A DNA stretch of 26,643 nt from DASZTV01 sp035548125 (GCA_035548125.1 DASZTV010000017.1:1-26643); one strand, 5' to 3'. Shown: positions 1 to 7,357, numbered from the stretch's first letter. Numbers and translations are program-made. The notes: generated from the letters alone by a model not told the origin.

Positions 1-88
1 CGCGATTGCCTCGGCGCGCAGCTTCTCAGAATGCACACGCTGATCTTGAAGCGCAGCTCCGACACATTCCGTTAATCGAAACTGTCAG
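1..88. other. Window edge, no gene recognised
   Basis: These 88 bases lie 3' of the minus-strand tRNA. I see no reading frame, strong hairpin or U-tract terminator that I can support. The octamer GCGCAGCT occurs twice (16-23 and 51-58), which may be chance. Confidence 0.4.
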
Positions 89-164
89 TGGTGCCCCGAG
101 TCGGATTTGAACCGACACTGTGCGGGTTTTGAATCCGCTTCCTCTGCCATTGGGATACCGGGGC
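89..164 (-). tRNA. tRNA-Leu(CAA)-like gene with short variable loop
   Basis: The minus strand folds as a tRNA cloverleaf. The 7-bp acceptor stem is GCCCCGG with TCGGGGC (last pair G-U), the T-arm is GTCGG/CCGAC around loop TTCAAAT, and the discriminator is A73. The 3' CCA is encoded (89-91). The anticodon loop TTCAAAA gives anticodon CAA, which reads leucine UUG. The D-loop AATGGCAGA resembles that of leucine tRNAs. Two things are odd. The variable loop is only 5 nt (ACAGT), whereas normal bacterial tRNA-Leu has a long variable arm. The anticodon stem GCGGA/CCCGC also ends in an A-C mismatch, and the D-stem is weak, with about 3 pairs. It could be a real but atypical leucine tRNA, a tRNA with another role, or a pseudo-tRNA. 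That it is tRNA-like is nearly certain; its charging is not. Confidence 0.85.
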
Positions 165-178
165 GTGAGGTGTTCAAG

Positions 179-184
179 AGTCTA
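179..184 (-). promoter_or_regulatory. Possible -10 box of the tRNA gene
   Basis: Read on the minus strand, TAGACT lies 14 nt upstream of the first tRNA base, which would give a short 5' leader of about 7 nt. No good -35 hexamer is visible, so the assignment rests on the -10 match alone. Confidence 0.35.
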
Positions 185-202
185 GGGAATCCCCGGCCTG
201 GA

Positions 203-208
203 TAGGCT
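203..208 (+). promoter_or_regulatory. Possible -10 box of the ANTAR regulator (leaderless)
   Basis: TAGGCT fits TANNNT and ends 7 nt before the GTG start at 216. No Shine-Dalgarno sequence stands between them. The spacing puts the transcription start at or next to the GTG, which suggests a leaderless mRNA, as for other genes in this window. Confidence 0.45.
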
Positions 209-215
209 CGGTTGC

Positions 216-806
216 GTGACGACTCGGGAGCCTCGGCGGGTGCTCATTGCCGAGGACGAGGCGCTGATCCGCCTCGATCTCAAGGAGATGCTCGAGGAAG
301 AGGGGTACGTCGTTGTCGCCGAAGCCGGCGATGGGCAGCAGGCGATCGACCTCGCCGCCGAGACCCAGCCGGACGTGGTGATCCTCGACGTGAAGATGCC
401 GGTGCTCGACGGGCTGTCCGCCGCTGAGCGGATCGTCGCCGAGCAGGTCGCACCTGTCGTGATGCTCACGGCGTTCAGCCAGCGTGAGCTCGTCGAACGC
501 GCTGTCGAGGCCGGTGCGATGGCGTACGTCGTCAAGCCGTTCGGCAAGGCCGACCTGATCCCGGCGATCGAGGTGTCGGTGAGCCGACATCAGCAGATGC
601 GTGCGCTCGCCGGCGAGGTAGCCGACCTCACCGAGCGGCTCGAGACCCGAAAGACCCTCGACCGTGCCAAGGGCCGGCTGCAGGCCGAGCAGGGAATGAC
701 CGAACCAGAGGCGTTCCGCTGGATCCAGAAGGCCGCGATGGATGGCCGGCGGTCGATGAAGGACGTCGCCGAGGCCATTCTCGCGCAGCCCGATCCCGCC
801 GGCTGA
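216..806 (+). CDS. pdtaR: ANTAR-domain response regulator, PdtaR-like
   Basis: A 196-residue two-component response regulator whose output domain binds RNA rather than DNA. The receiver domain covers about residues 8-125. It has the acidic pair E13/D14, the phospho-acceptor D58 in VVILDVKMP, T85 and the conserved K107 in VVKPF. A helical linker (about 128-150) leads into the ANTAR three-helix bundle (about 145-190), with the typical GMTEPEAFRWIQ segment. ANTAR proteins act as antiterminators on paired stem-loop RNAs when phosphorylated. In mycobacteria the homologue is paired with the kinase PdtaS, and no kinase gene lies in this window. The GTG start is supported by the -10 box TAGGCT 7 nt upstream. 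The gene is divergent from the tRNA and 136 bp upstream of livK; whether it controls the transporter is inference. Family assignment is secure. Confidence 0.93.
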   Translation: MTTREPRRVLIAEDEALIRLDLKEMLEEEGYVVVAEAGDGQQAIDLAAETQPDVVILDVKMPVLDGLSAAERIVAEQVAPVVMLTAFSQRELVERAVEAGAMAYVVKPFGKADLIPAIEVSVSRHQQMRALAGEVADLTERLETRKTLDRAKGRLQAEQGMTEPEAFRWIQKAAMDGRRSMKDVAEAILAQPDPAG

Positions 807-840
807 CCGGCCGATCCGCGCCTGATTTCGGCTTTTCGAT

Positions 841-884
841 CCAGGTAACGACCTGGCAACGGTTGCGCCTGATGCGGTTGTTAC
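841..884. promoter_or_regulatory. Cluster of dyad symmetries in the livK leader
   Basis: The interval before livK holds CCAGGT-AACG-ACCTGG (841-856), immediately followed by GCAAC-G-GTTGC (856-866). GTAACGACC (845-853) can also pair with GGTTGTTAC (876-884) with one mismatch, so alternative folds are possible. This could be an operator, an attenuator or the terminator of the upstream gene. The loops do not show the A1/G4 hexaloops expected of an ANTAR target. Confidence 0.4.
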
Positions 885-942
885 GGGCGGTCTGCACTAG
901 GTTTCCAACGAACCACGTGTCGACCTGTTGAGAGGAGCAAGG

Positions 943-2112
943 ATGCGGACCGGTCGATCGATTCGACTCGTCGTCCCGCTCGCTGCCGTCGCGGTTACCG
1001 CCGCGGCCTGTGGGGGTAGCTCGAGCGGTGGCGGCGGCAACAACTCAAGTGGGGGCAAGAGCTACACGCTTGCCTGCCAAGGCCCACTGACCGGCGACAA
1101 CGCCGCGCTGGGCATCAACATCTGCGATGGCGCGAAGCTCGCCATCGACCAGGCCAACGCCAAGGGTGACCTCGGGTTCACCCTGAAGTACCTCGGCGTT
1201 GACGACCAGGGGTCCCCGGACAAGGCGCCTGCGGCTTCGCAGAGCGAAGTGTCGAACTCCAGCGTCGTCGCAGTTGTCGGACCGGCGTTCTCCGGTGCGA
1301 CCCAGGCGAGTGAGAAGAACTTCGCAGATGCGGGCCTGGTCTCGGTGACCGCGTCGGCGACCCTGCCGACTCTCACTGACGCCAGCAACGGCTTCACGAC
1401 CTTCTACCGTGCGATCGGTACCGACAGCTCCCAGGGCGCCGGTGCGGCGGACTACCTGACCAAGAAGCTCGGAGCCAAGTCGGTCTACTCGATCGACGAC
1501 GCCGAGGCCTACGGCCAGGGGCTCGCGAAGGTGCTCGAGGGCGCCCTCAAGGCCGATGGCGTGAAGGTCACCCACGACAGCCTCCCGCAGGGCACGAAGC
1601 CGGGCCCGGAGGCGTCGAAGGTCGCGCAGGCCAACCCGGACGCTGTCTACTACAGCGGTTACTACGCCGATGGCGGACCGTTGCTGAAGGCGCTGCGTTC
1701 GGCGGGCTACAAGGGCACGTTCATGTCGGACGACGGTGTGAAAGACCCGAACTTCATCAAGCTGGCCGGGGCCTCCAACGCCGAGGGTACGTACTTCACC
1801 TGCCCGTGTTCGGACCCGAGCAAGGCGACCGACTTCTTCACGGCGTACAAGGCCGCGTTCAACCAGGAGGCCGGCACCTACTCCGCCGAGGCCTACGACG
1901 TCGCGAACGCCATCATCACCGCGATGAAGGGCCTGAGCGGGGACATCACTCGCGAGGCGCTGGCGGACGCAGTGGCGAACGTCAACTACGCCGGCATCAC
2001 CAAGACGGTGGCGTTCGGCGCGAACCACGAGTTGAAGAGCACGACCGTGTACCTGTACCAGGTGGTAAACGGCGCCATCAAGTACCTCGGCGCCATCGAC
2101 GACCTGATCTAG
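943..2112 (+). CDS. livK: Branched-chain amino acid ABC transporter, substrate-binding lipoprotein
   Basis: A 389-residue type I periplasmic-binding-protein-fold solute receptor (Peripla_BP_6 family). It captures leucine, isoleucine, valine or related amphipathic compounds outside the membrane and delivers them to LivHM. I chose ATG 943 because AGAGGAG (931-937) lies 5 nt upstream; a TTG 15 bases earlier has no comparable site. A basic N-terminus and hydrophobic stretch end in an AAC lipobox-like sequence at about residue 24, followed by a Gly/Ser-rich linker, so this is a lipid-anchored receptor. Family segments include YTLACQGPLTGDNAALG and VVGPAFSGATQA. The fragment FTCPCSD holds two cysteines close together, which could form a disulphide. 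The transport role follows from the family and from the adjacent livHMGF genes; the exact ligand cannot be read from sequence. Confidence 0.92.
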   Translation: MRTGRSIRLVVPLAAVAVTAAACGGSSSGGGGNNSSGGKSYTLACQGPLTGDNAALGINICDGAKLAIDQANAKGDLGFTLKYLGVDDQGSPDKAPAASQSEVSNSSVVAVVGPAFSGATQASEKNFADAGLVSVTASATLPTLTDASNGFTTFYRAIGTDSSQGAGAADYLTKKLGAKSVYSIDDAEAYGQGLAKVLEGALKADGVKVTHDSLPQGTKPGPEASKVAQANPDAVYYSGYYADGGPLLKALRSAGYKGTFMSDDGVKDPNFIKLAGASNAEGTYFTCPCSDPSKATDFFTAYKAAFNQEAGTYSAEAYDVANAIITAMKGLSGDITREALADAVANVNYAGITKTVAFGANHELKSTTVYLYQVVNGAIKYLGAIDDLI

Positions 2113-2122
2113 GTATCGCGAT

Positions 2123-2147
2123 CGCTAGCAAGTTCACCCGCTAGCAA
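2123..2147. repeat. Short direct repeat downstream of livK
   Basis: CGCTAGCAA occurs at 2123-2131 and 2139-2147, just ahead of the livK/livH hairpin. The core GCTAGC is palindromic, so the pair can also form a small stem. Function unknown. Confidence 0.5.
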
Positions 2148-2149
2148 TC

Positions 2150-2196
2150 GAGGCGCCGCGGGCCGGTCCGGTATAGCGTCCGACCCGCGGCGCCTC
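2150..2196 (+). terminator. livK-livH intercistronic hairpin (partial terminator)
   Basis: A perfect 13-bp inverted repeat, GAGGCGCCGCGGG (2150-2162) and CCCGCGGCGCCTC (2184-2196), surrounds a 21-nt loop. No U-tract follows. Such stems after a binding-protein gene commonly reduce readthrough or protect the upstream message, so LivK is made in excess over the membrane parts. That role is inferred. Confidence 0.6.
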
Positions 2197-2240
2197 TGCT
2201 CGCGTCGTCATGCCACGCTCAACGGGGAGCCGCCGCGCCG

Positions 2241-3167
2241 ATGTGCTTCACGCATAACTTCTGGCCGCTACTGGTCAGTGGGATCGAGAACGGCTCGGTC
2301 TATGCGCTGGTGGCACTCGGCTACACGCTGGTCTACGGCGTCCTCCAGCTCATCAACTTCGCGCACAGCGAGGTCTTCATGAGCGGCGCTTTCGGCGGGC
2401 TCTTCGCCGTCCAGCAAGTGGTCGGGTCGAAGCAGCCGCACGGCATCGCCACCGTCGGACTCATCGCACTCGGGGTCGTGGCGGGCGCGATCGTGGGCGG
2501 TCTCGCGGCCTTCATCCTGGAGCGGGTCGCCTACCGTCCGCTGCGGCGGCGGGGCGCGCCGCCACTCGCGTTCCTGATCAGCGCAATCGGTGCGTCGTTC
2601 TTCGCCCTCAATCTCGCGGGGAAGGAGTTCGGGAACAACCCGATCGCCGTGCCGGCGCTCTACAACGAGCGCGCGGTCTTCCACGTGTTCGGCGCACCGG
2701 TCCTCAACACGTACCTGATCATCTTCGGCGTCGCGGCCTTCCTCTATCTCGTCGTCGACCAGGTGATCAGCCGGACGAAGCTCGGGCAGGGGATTCGTGC
2801 GGTGGCGCAGGACGCCGAGACGGCGAGCCTGATGGGCGTCAACGTCGAGCGCATCATCGTCGCGACGTTCGTGCTCGGCGGTCTGCTCGGCGGTGCCGCC
2901 GGTTTCCTCTACGGCATGGCGTACAACGTGCAGTTCAACATGGGCTTCTTCCCAGGGCTCAAGGCGTTCACCGCAGCGGTCCTCGGGGGGATCGGCAACA
3001 TTCGCGGGGCGGTGGTCGGCGGCCTGCTGCTCGGCGTGATCGAGTCGCTCGGTGTGGCCTGCATCCAGACCCAGTGGTCGGACACCATCGCCTTCCTGGT
3101 CCTGGTGGTCGTGCTGATGGTCAAGCCCACCGGGCTGTTCGGCGAGAGTCTCGGGCGGGCGGCATGA
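2241..3167 (+). CDS. livH: Branched-chain amino acid ABC transporter permease LivH
   Basis: A 308-residue integral membrane permease of the LivH/BPD_transp_2 family, one half of the translocation pore. The N-terminus LLVSGIENGSVYALVALGYT followed by YGVLQLINFAHS is the LivH hallmark. The rest is a run of hydrophobic helices, with the conserved cytoplasmic loop GIRAVAQDAETASLMGVNV that docks on the ATPases, and a glycine-rich C-terminal part (VLGGIGNIRGAVVGG). The length is normal. A GGGGAG stretch (2224-2228) lies about 12 nt before the ATG, a long but usable spacing. Its stop codon overlaps the livM start by 4 bp (ATGA), which indicates translational coupling in a livHMGF operon. Confidence 0.94.
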   Translation: MCFTHNFWPLLVSGIENGSVYALVALGYTLVYGVLQLINFAHSEVFMSGAFGGLFAVQQVVGSKQPHGIATVGLIALGVVAGAIVGGLAAFILERVAYRPLRRRGAPPLAFLISAIGASFFALNLAGKEFGNNPIAVPALYNERAVFHVFGAPVLNTYLIIFGVAAFLYLVVDQVISRTKLGQGIRAVAQDAETASLMGVNVERIIVATFVLGGLLGGAAGFLYGMAYNVQFNMGFFPGLKAFTAAVLGGIGNIRGAVVGGLLLGVIESLGVACIQTQWSDTIAFLVLVVVLMVKPTGLFGESLGRAA

Positions 3168-4492
3168 CCAGCCCCGCCGCGGACCGACGGATCCGGTTGT
3201 CGGAGGGCGCGAAGGGCCGCCTCGTGGGGTGGCTGTCGATCGTGCTCGTGCTCGCGCTGATCAGCGGTCCGGGTGGGAGCTCGTCGGCTCTCTCGTACGG
3301 CTTCCGGCACTCGATCCTGCGTCCGCGGGTGATCCCGTTCGTCGTGGTGGGTGTGGTCGCCTGGGCGCTGCTGGAGGTGCTACGCCCGCGCCGCGAGTGG
3401 GTGCGGTCCGCAGTGCTGTCCAGGTTCGACGTCGTCAGGCAGCGCGTCGGAACGGTGCCGCGCAACCGGCTGACGCGCTCGGCGCTTCCGGTCGCCGCGC
3501 TCGTCGTCGCCGTCGTCATCCCGCCGTTCCTCAACGGCTACTGGCAGACCGTCCTCGTGCAGGAGATGGGGATCTTCACCCTGCTCGCGCTGGGGCTGAA
3601 CGTCGTAGTCGGGTTCGCCGGCCTTCTCGACCTCGGGTACATCGCCTTCTTCGCCGTGGGCGGCTACACCACCGCCTACTTCACCGGGCGCCTCCCGGTG
3701 CATCCGCCTTTCACTCTGAACCCGTTCTGGATCCTGCCGATCGCGATTCTCGCGGCTCTGATCGCGGGGGTGATCCTCGGGGCGCCGACGTTGCGGCTGC
3801 GCGGCGACTACCTCGCCATCGTCACGCTCGGCTTCGGTGAGATCGTCTTCAGCTTCGCGCGCAACAAGACCGACATCACCAACGGCGACAGCGGAGCCTT
3901 CAACATTCCGCACTTCTCGATCCATACCGCCGGCATCCACTACACGTGGTCGGGCAAACAGCTCCCGTACTACTGGGTGCTCGTCGTCTTCGTCGTGCTG
4001 ATCATGTTCTTGTTCCGTCGGCTGGAGAACTCTCGCGTCGGGCGGGCGTGGACCGCGATCCGCGAGGACGAGGTGGCAGCCGCCGCCTCCGGCGTCCCGA
4101 CCGTGCGGTACAAGTTGTTGGCGTTCGCGATCGGCGCATCGACCTCCGGGTTCGCGGGCGTGCTCTACGCGGCAAACGTGGGGTTCATCACGGACACCAA
4201 CTTCGTGCTGCAGCAGAGCATCCTCGTCCTCGTGCTGGTGATCTTCGGTGGCATGGGCTCGATGTGGGGAGTGCTAGCCGGGGCGGCCTTCCTCGAGTGG
4301 CTGCCGGAGAAGCTGCGCGGGTCGGTGCCGCCGTCGGACCGCTTCATCTACTTCGGACTGCTGATCATCCTGATGATGATCTTCCGACCGCAGGGGATGA
4401 TCCCCTCACGCCGTCGTGCACTCGAGATCAAGCAGGCGGAGGCAGGCGTCGGAGAAGCCGACGCGCTCGGGCTTCCGAAAGAGACCCAGTGA
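3164..4492 (+). CDS. livM: Branched-chain amino acid ABC transporter permease LivM
   Basis: A 442-residue permease, partner of LivH. The family core begins near residue 125, with the conserved segment TLLALGLNVVVGFAGLLDLG and then GAPTLRLRGDYLAIVTLGFGE. The docking loop RVGRAWTAIREDEVAAAASG and the C-terminal FRPQGMIPSRR are also typical. About 120 residues precede the core and contain three hydrophobic stretches (roughly 21-35, 56-71 and 107-122). This is an N-terminal extension like that of the longer LivM forms. The start ATG 3164 overlaps the livH stop, and the stop overlaps the livG start (GTGA), so expression is coupled. The family call is firm; the topology of the extension is inferred from hydrophobicity only. 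Confidence 0.93.
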   Translation: MTSPAADRRIRLSEGAKGRLVGWLSIVLVLALISGPGGSSSALSYGFRHSILRPRVIPFVVVGVVAWALLEVLRPRREWVRSAVLSRFDVVRQRVGTVPRNRLTRSALPVAALVVAVVIPPFLNGYWQTVLVQEMGIFTLLALGLNVVVGFAGLLDLGYIAFFAVGGYTTAYFTGRLPVHPPFTLNPFWILPIAILAALIAGVILGAPTLRLRGDYLAIVTLGFGEIVFSFARNKTDITNGDSGAFNIPHFSIHTAGIHYTWSGKQLPYYWVLVVFVVLIMFLFRRLENSRVGRAWTAIREDEVAAAASGVPTVRYKLLAFAIGASTSGFAGVLYAANVGFITDTNFVLQQSILVLVLVIFGGMGSMWGVLAGAAFLEWLPEKLRGSVPPSDRFIYFGLLIILMMIFRPQGMIPSRRRALEIKQAEAGVGEADALGLPKETQ

Positions 4493-5346
4493 CCGCGCCC
4501 GTCACGGCAGCCGGCCGCGCGTCGATCGACGACCCGGTGATCAGCGTCGACGACGTCACGCTGCGGTTCGGTGGCGTCACGAGCCTTGCTGACGTGTCTC
4601 TTGCCGCGCCGCGCGGCGAGGTGATGGCGGTCATCGGCCCGAACGGCGCCGGAAAGACCTCGCTGTTCAACTGCCTGACGGGCGTCTACCTCCCGCAGGA
4701 AGGCACCATCTCGCTCCGGCGCGAGGACGGCTCGACGGCGCGGCTCAACGGTCGTAAGCCGCACGCCGTGACCCGCCTCGGGGTCGGGCGAACCTTCCAG
4801 AACATTCGGCTGTTCAACGCGCTGACCGCGGTCGAGAACGTCAAGGTCGGAGCCGACGCCCGCGGCAAGGCCGGCCCGATCAGCGTGATGCTGGGGCTGC
4901 CCAGGATGCGCCACGAGGAGCGGGCCACGACAGAGCGCGCTCTCGAGTTGCTGTCGTTCGTCGGGCTCGGCGGTCGGCACGACGCCATCGCCTCCTCGCT
5001 GTCGTACGGCGAGCAGCGCCGGCTCGAGATCGCGCGGGCGCTCGCCACAGGTCCCCAGGTCCTGCTTCTCGACGAGCCCGCAGCCGGCACCAATCCGGCC
5101 GAGAAGAACGACCTGGCCCGGCTGATCACGCGGACGAACCAGGAGCTCGGCGTATCCGTTTTGCTGATCGAACACGACATGAAGCTCGTGATGTCGGTCG
5201 CGTCGTACGTCGTGGTTCTCAACTTCGGGCGGGTGATCGCGGCGGGCCCGCCCGAGCAGATCCAGCGCGACCCCGCGGTGATCGAGGCCTATCTCGGTAC
5301 CACCCAGAACGAAGGGGGTGCCGCGCCGAATGCTGCTCAAGATTGA
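4489..5346 (+). CDS. livG: Branched-chain amino acid ABC transporter ATPase LivG
   Basis: A 285-residue cytoplasmic ATPase that powers LivHM. Visible motifs are Walker A GPNGAGKT (50-57), the Q-loop region TFQNIRLF (102-109), the signature LSYGEQ (171-176), Walker B VLLLDE (191-196) and the switch H229 in IEHDM. The C-terminal DPAVIEAYLG is the LivG-type ending. The GTG start at 4489 overlaps the livM stop by four bases (GTGA). An open frame extends further upstream but only inside livM, so the overlap start is preferred. The signature reads LSYGE rather than LSGGE, which is usual in LivG. The gene overlaps the start of livF by 17 bp. Confidence 0.94.
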   Translation: MTAPVTAAGRASIDDPVISVDDVTLRFGGVTSLADVSLAAPRGEVMAVIGPNGAGKTSLFNCLTGVYLPQEGTISLRREDGSTARLNGRKPHAVTRLGVGRTFQNIRLFNALTAVENVKVGADARGKAGPISVMLGLPRMRHEERATTERALELLSFVGLGGRHDAIASSLSYGEQRRLEIARALATGPQVLLLDEPAAGTNPAEKNDLARLITRTNQELGVSVLLIEHDMKLVMSVASYVVVLNFGRVIAAGPPEQIQRDPAVIEAYLGTTQNEGGAAPNAAQD

Positions 5347-6040
5347 GTCGTTGCGGGTCGCGTACGGCCGCATCGAGGCGCTGCGCGGCGTCGATCTCGA
5401 GATCGAACAGGGCGAGATCGTCACCCTGCTCGGCGCGAACGGCGCCGGCAAGACCACGACGCTGCGCACGATCTCCGGGCTGCTGAAAAGCTCCGGTGGA
5501 TCCGTGACGTTCGACGGCAGGCGGATCGACGGGTTGCCGGCCCACGAGATCGTGGCTGCCGGTATCGGGCACGTTCCCGAAGGCCGCCGCGTCTTCCCGC
5601 GGATGTCGATCTTGGAGAACCTGCAGATGGGCGCCTACCAGCGCCGCACCGATCTGAGCGAAGACCTCGAGCGGGTCTACACGCTGTTCCCCGTACTGCA
5701 GGAACGTCGGGGCCAGGCGGCAGGCACGCTGTCCGGCGGCGAGCAGCAGATGCTCGCGATCGGACGGGCCCTGATGGGACGCCCGAGGCTGCTGTTGCTG
5801 GACGAGCCATCGATGGGACTGGCCCCGATGATCGTCGCGCGGATCTTCGAGATCATCCGGGAGATCAACGCGCAGGGCACGACGATCCTGCTGGTCGAGC
5901 AGAACGCCGCCCAGGCATTGCGGCTCGCGGGCCGCGGCTACGTCCTGGAGACCGGCGCCATCGCTCTCGCCGACCGGGCAGACGCGCTGCTGGCCGACGA
6001 TCGGGTGCGCTCCGCGTACCTCGGGGAGAGCGTCGCCTGA
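5330..6040 (+). CDS. livF: Branched-chain amino acid ABC transporter ATPase LivF
   Basis: A 236-residue ATPase that pairs with LivG. Motifs are Walker A GANGAGKT (35-42), GHVPEGRRVFPRMSILENL (80-98, a LivF hallmark), signature LSGGEQ (134-139), Walker B LLLLDE (154-159) and LLVEQNA (187-193). ATG 5330 is preferred over an in-frame GTG at 5318 because the only ribosome-binding-like run (GAAGGGGG, 5311-5317) abuts that GTG but lies 12 nt before the ATG. The gene begins inside the end of livG, so it is the last member of the coupled livHMGF operon. It is followed by a 318-bp gap containing strong hairpins. Confidence 0.93.
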   Translation: MLLKIESLRVAYGRIEALRGVDLEIEQGEIVTLLGANGAGKTTTLRTISGLLKSSGGSVTFDGRRIDGLPAHEIVAAGIGHVPEGRRVFPRMSILENLQMGAYQRRTDLSEDLERVYTLFPVLQERRGQAAGTLSGGEQQMLAIGRALMGRPRLLLLDEPSMGLAPMIVARIFEIIREINAQGTTILLVEQNAAQALRLAGRGYVLETGAIALADRADALLADDRVRSAYLGESVA

Positions 6041-6101
6041 CCCTTCGGGCAGCCACGAAGTTATTGCACCGCAACGAATCGGCGCGATCTCGACAAAAAG
6101 G

Positions 6102-6168
6102 AGCCCGGCACCTTTGGGTCCGGCCGCGCCTTCCCCGTGCGCGGTCGTTGTCTACTCGGTGCCGGGCT
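6102..6168 (+). terminator. Nested hairpin after livF, probable terminator
   Basis: The outer arms AGCCCGGCAC (6102-6111) and GTGCCGGGCT (6159-6168) are perfect complements. Inside them GGCCGCGC (6122-6129) pairs with GCGCGGTC (6139-6146), with one G-U pair. The outer stem is preceded by AAAAAGG, so in the reverse direction it would be followed by a U-run. It may therefore terminate minus-strand transcription as well. Confidence 0.5.
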
Positions 6169-6211
6169 GTGCGACGAATTTAGTGACCGCGCACTTGGTG
6201 GGTCAACGGCG

Positions 6212-6239
6212 GCCCGGGTTCTCCGGCGAGAAGCCGGGC
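6212..6239. terminator. Second hairpin in the livF-GNAT gap
   Basis: GCCCGG (6212-6217) pairs with CCGGGC (6234-6239). After one G-G mismatch, TTCTC (6219-6223) pairs with GAGAA (6228-6232) around the tetraloop CGGC. It is compact and stable. Without a U-tract it could be a terminator, a processing signal or part of a leader RNA for the following gene. Confidence 0.4.
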
Positions 6240-6358
6240 GAGTCGGGGCCAACTGATCGGTCCCTCGCCGGGACTTGCGCCGAGCGCTACCGTGCACGTA
6301 CCCAGCGCCGGTCTCCGGAGTCGGGGGGTCTTTCGGAACGGCAGCGAGGAGCCACGCG

Positions 6359-6982
6359 ATGTCCCGGTCGCAAGTGCTTACCCGGATGGCGACCACTCAG
6401 GACATCCCGGTACTGCTTGACCTCTGGGACGAGCTGCGTCAGATGGGGGGTCGCGGCGAGCGCGCCAACAACCCGGTGTCGCCGAAGGATGTTCGTGAGC
6501 GGTTGAGCGACGTCCTCGCCAGTCCGTCCTACCGGATCGTCATCGCGCATCTGGGAACCGCCCCGGCCGGCATGGCGGTGCTCCAGATGACACGGCCGGA
6601 TCCGTTCGCGGACGGCAAGGTCCTCAACGTCGCGCATCTGGTGGTCTCTCGCTCTGCGCAGCACAACGGCGTCGGCCGTGCCCTGCTGGCTGCCGCTGCC
6701 GACTTCGCGACCGAAAAGCGACTCGACCAGGTGTCGGTGAGCGTCTACCCGTCGCTACGAGAGGCGAGCCGGTTCTTCGCGCGGCTCGGCTTCGCGCCGG
6801 CGGCGACCCGTCGCGTCGCGCCGGTCAACGTGCTGCGGCGCCGCCTCGGCAGCGAGCCGGGTGCGCCGGCGACGGCGGACATGCTTCGCCGTCGCACTCG
6901 CCTGGTGCGCGCGGTGCCGACGCCGCGAACGCGGCGCACTGCCGCCGACAAGGCGGCGGCGCTAGGTGGCCGGGCGAAGTAG
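6359..6982 (+). CDS. GNAT-family N-acetyltransferase
   Basis: A 207-residue acetyl-CoA-dependent acyltransferase of the GNAT fold. The acetyl-CoA pyrophosphate-binding loop is QHNGVGRA (101-108), preceded by strand VLNVAHLVVS and followed by helix ALLAAAADFATEKRL. The terminal strand/helix SREASRFFARLGF-like segment also fits GNAT motif B (here YPSLREASRFFARLGFAP). ATG 6359 is supported by GAGGAG (6346-6351), 7 nt upstream. A basic, low-complexity tail (about residues 153-207) has no family match that I recognise. The substrate is unknown. The last 21 bp overlap the end of the convergent thioesterase gene. Confidence 0.85.
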   Translation: MSRSQVLTRMATTQDIPVLLDLWDELRQMGGRGERANNPVSPKDVRERLSDVLASPSYRIVIAHLGTAPAGMAVLQMTRPDPFADGKVLNVAHLVVSRSAQHNGVGRALLAAAADFATEKRLDQVSVSVYPSLREASRFFARLGFAPAATRRVAPVNVLRRRLGSEPGAPATADMLRRRTRLVRAVPTPRTRRTAADKAAALGGRAK

Positions 6983-7357
6983 CGCGGTCAGCCGGGCGGT
7001 GCACACCCGCCGCTCCTGCTCGTCGGTGATGACGATCTCGTACGTCGCGAGGGTGCGGCCGAGATGCAGCGGAGTGGCTACGCCGGTCACGTAGCCCTCG
7101 GTCACCGAGCGGTGGTGGGTGGCGCTGATCTCGATGCCCATCGCGATCCGGTCCGGGGCGCCATGCAGCGCGGCGCCGATCGACCCGAGTGACTCGGCGA
7201 GGACGCACGACGCGCCTCCATGAAGCAGCCCGTAGGGCTGCGTGTTGCCCTCGACGGGCATCCGTCCGACCATGCGTTGCGGATCGAGCTCGAGGAACTC
7301 GATGCCCATGCGCGCGGCGAGCTCCGTGGGCTGGTCGTTGTCCGTCGGTGCAGTCAC
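6962..7357 (-). CDS. PaaI-like hotdog-fold acyl-CoA thioesterase
   Basis: A 131-residue hotdog-fold protein of the PaaI/YbgC-like thioesterase group, which hydrolyses (often aromatic) acyl-CoA esters in the cytoplasm. The motif YGLLHGGASCVLAES (42-56) contains the typical HGG (46-48) and acidic E55. IEISATHHRSVTEGYVTG is the conserved central strand pair. The GTG start at 7357 is supported by a minus-strand -10 box TAGTGT (7364-7369), 6 nt away, with no Shine-Dalgarno site, so it is probably leaderless. It is divergent from polA, and a thioesterase next to polA is a common actinobacterial arrangement. Its 3' end overlaps the GNAT gene by 21 bp. The exact substrate cannot be told. Confidence 0.9.
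   Translation of the reverse strand: MTAPTDNDQPTELAARMGIEFLELDPQRMVGRMPVEGNTQPYGLLHGGASCVLAESLGSIGAALHGAPDRIAMGIEISATHHRSVTEGYVTGVATPLHLGRTLATYEIVITDEQERRVCTARLTALLRPAT

Larger units (their letters stand above)
6041..6358. other. Intergenic region with nested hairpins
   Basis: No convincing gene is present: the open frames here run out of register into the next gene and look like composition artefacts. The interval holds two separate strong inverted repeats, listed on their own. Between the second hairpin and the next gene I see nothing beyond a ribosome-binding site. Confidence 0.5.

Noticed and set aside
841..884. ANTAR target RNA (paired hexaloop stems) in the livK leader
   Set aside because: Hairpins exist but their loops do not show the conserved A1 and G4 of the known motif.
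6114..6506. Possible 130-residue gene before and within the GNAT gene
   Set aside because: It overlaps the GNAT start out of frame, crosses two hairpins and has no domain.
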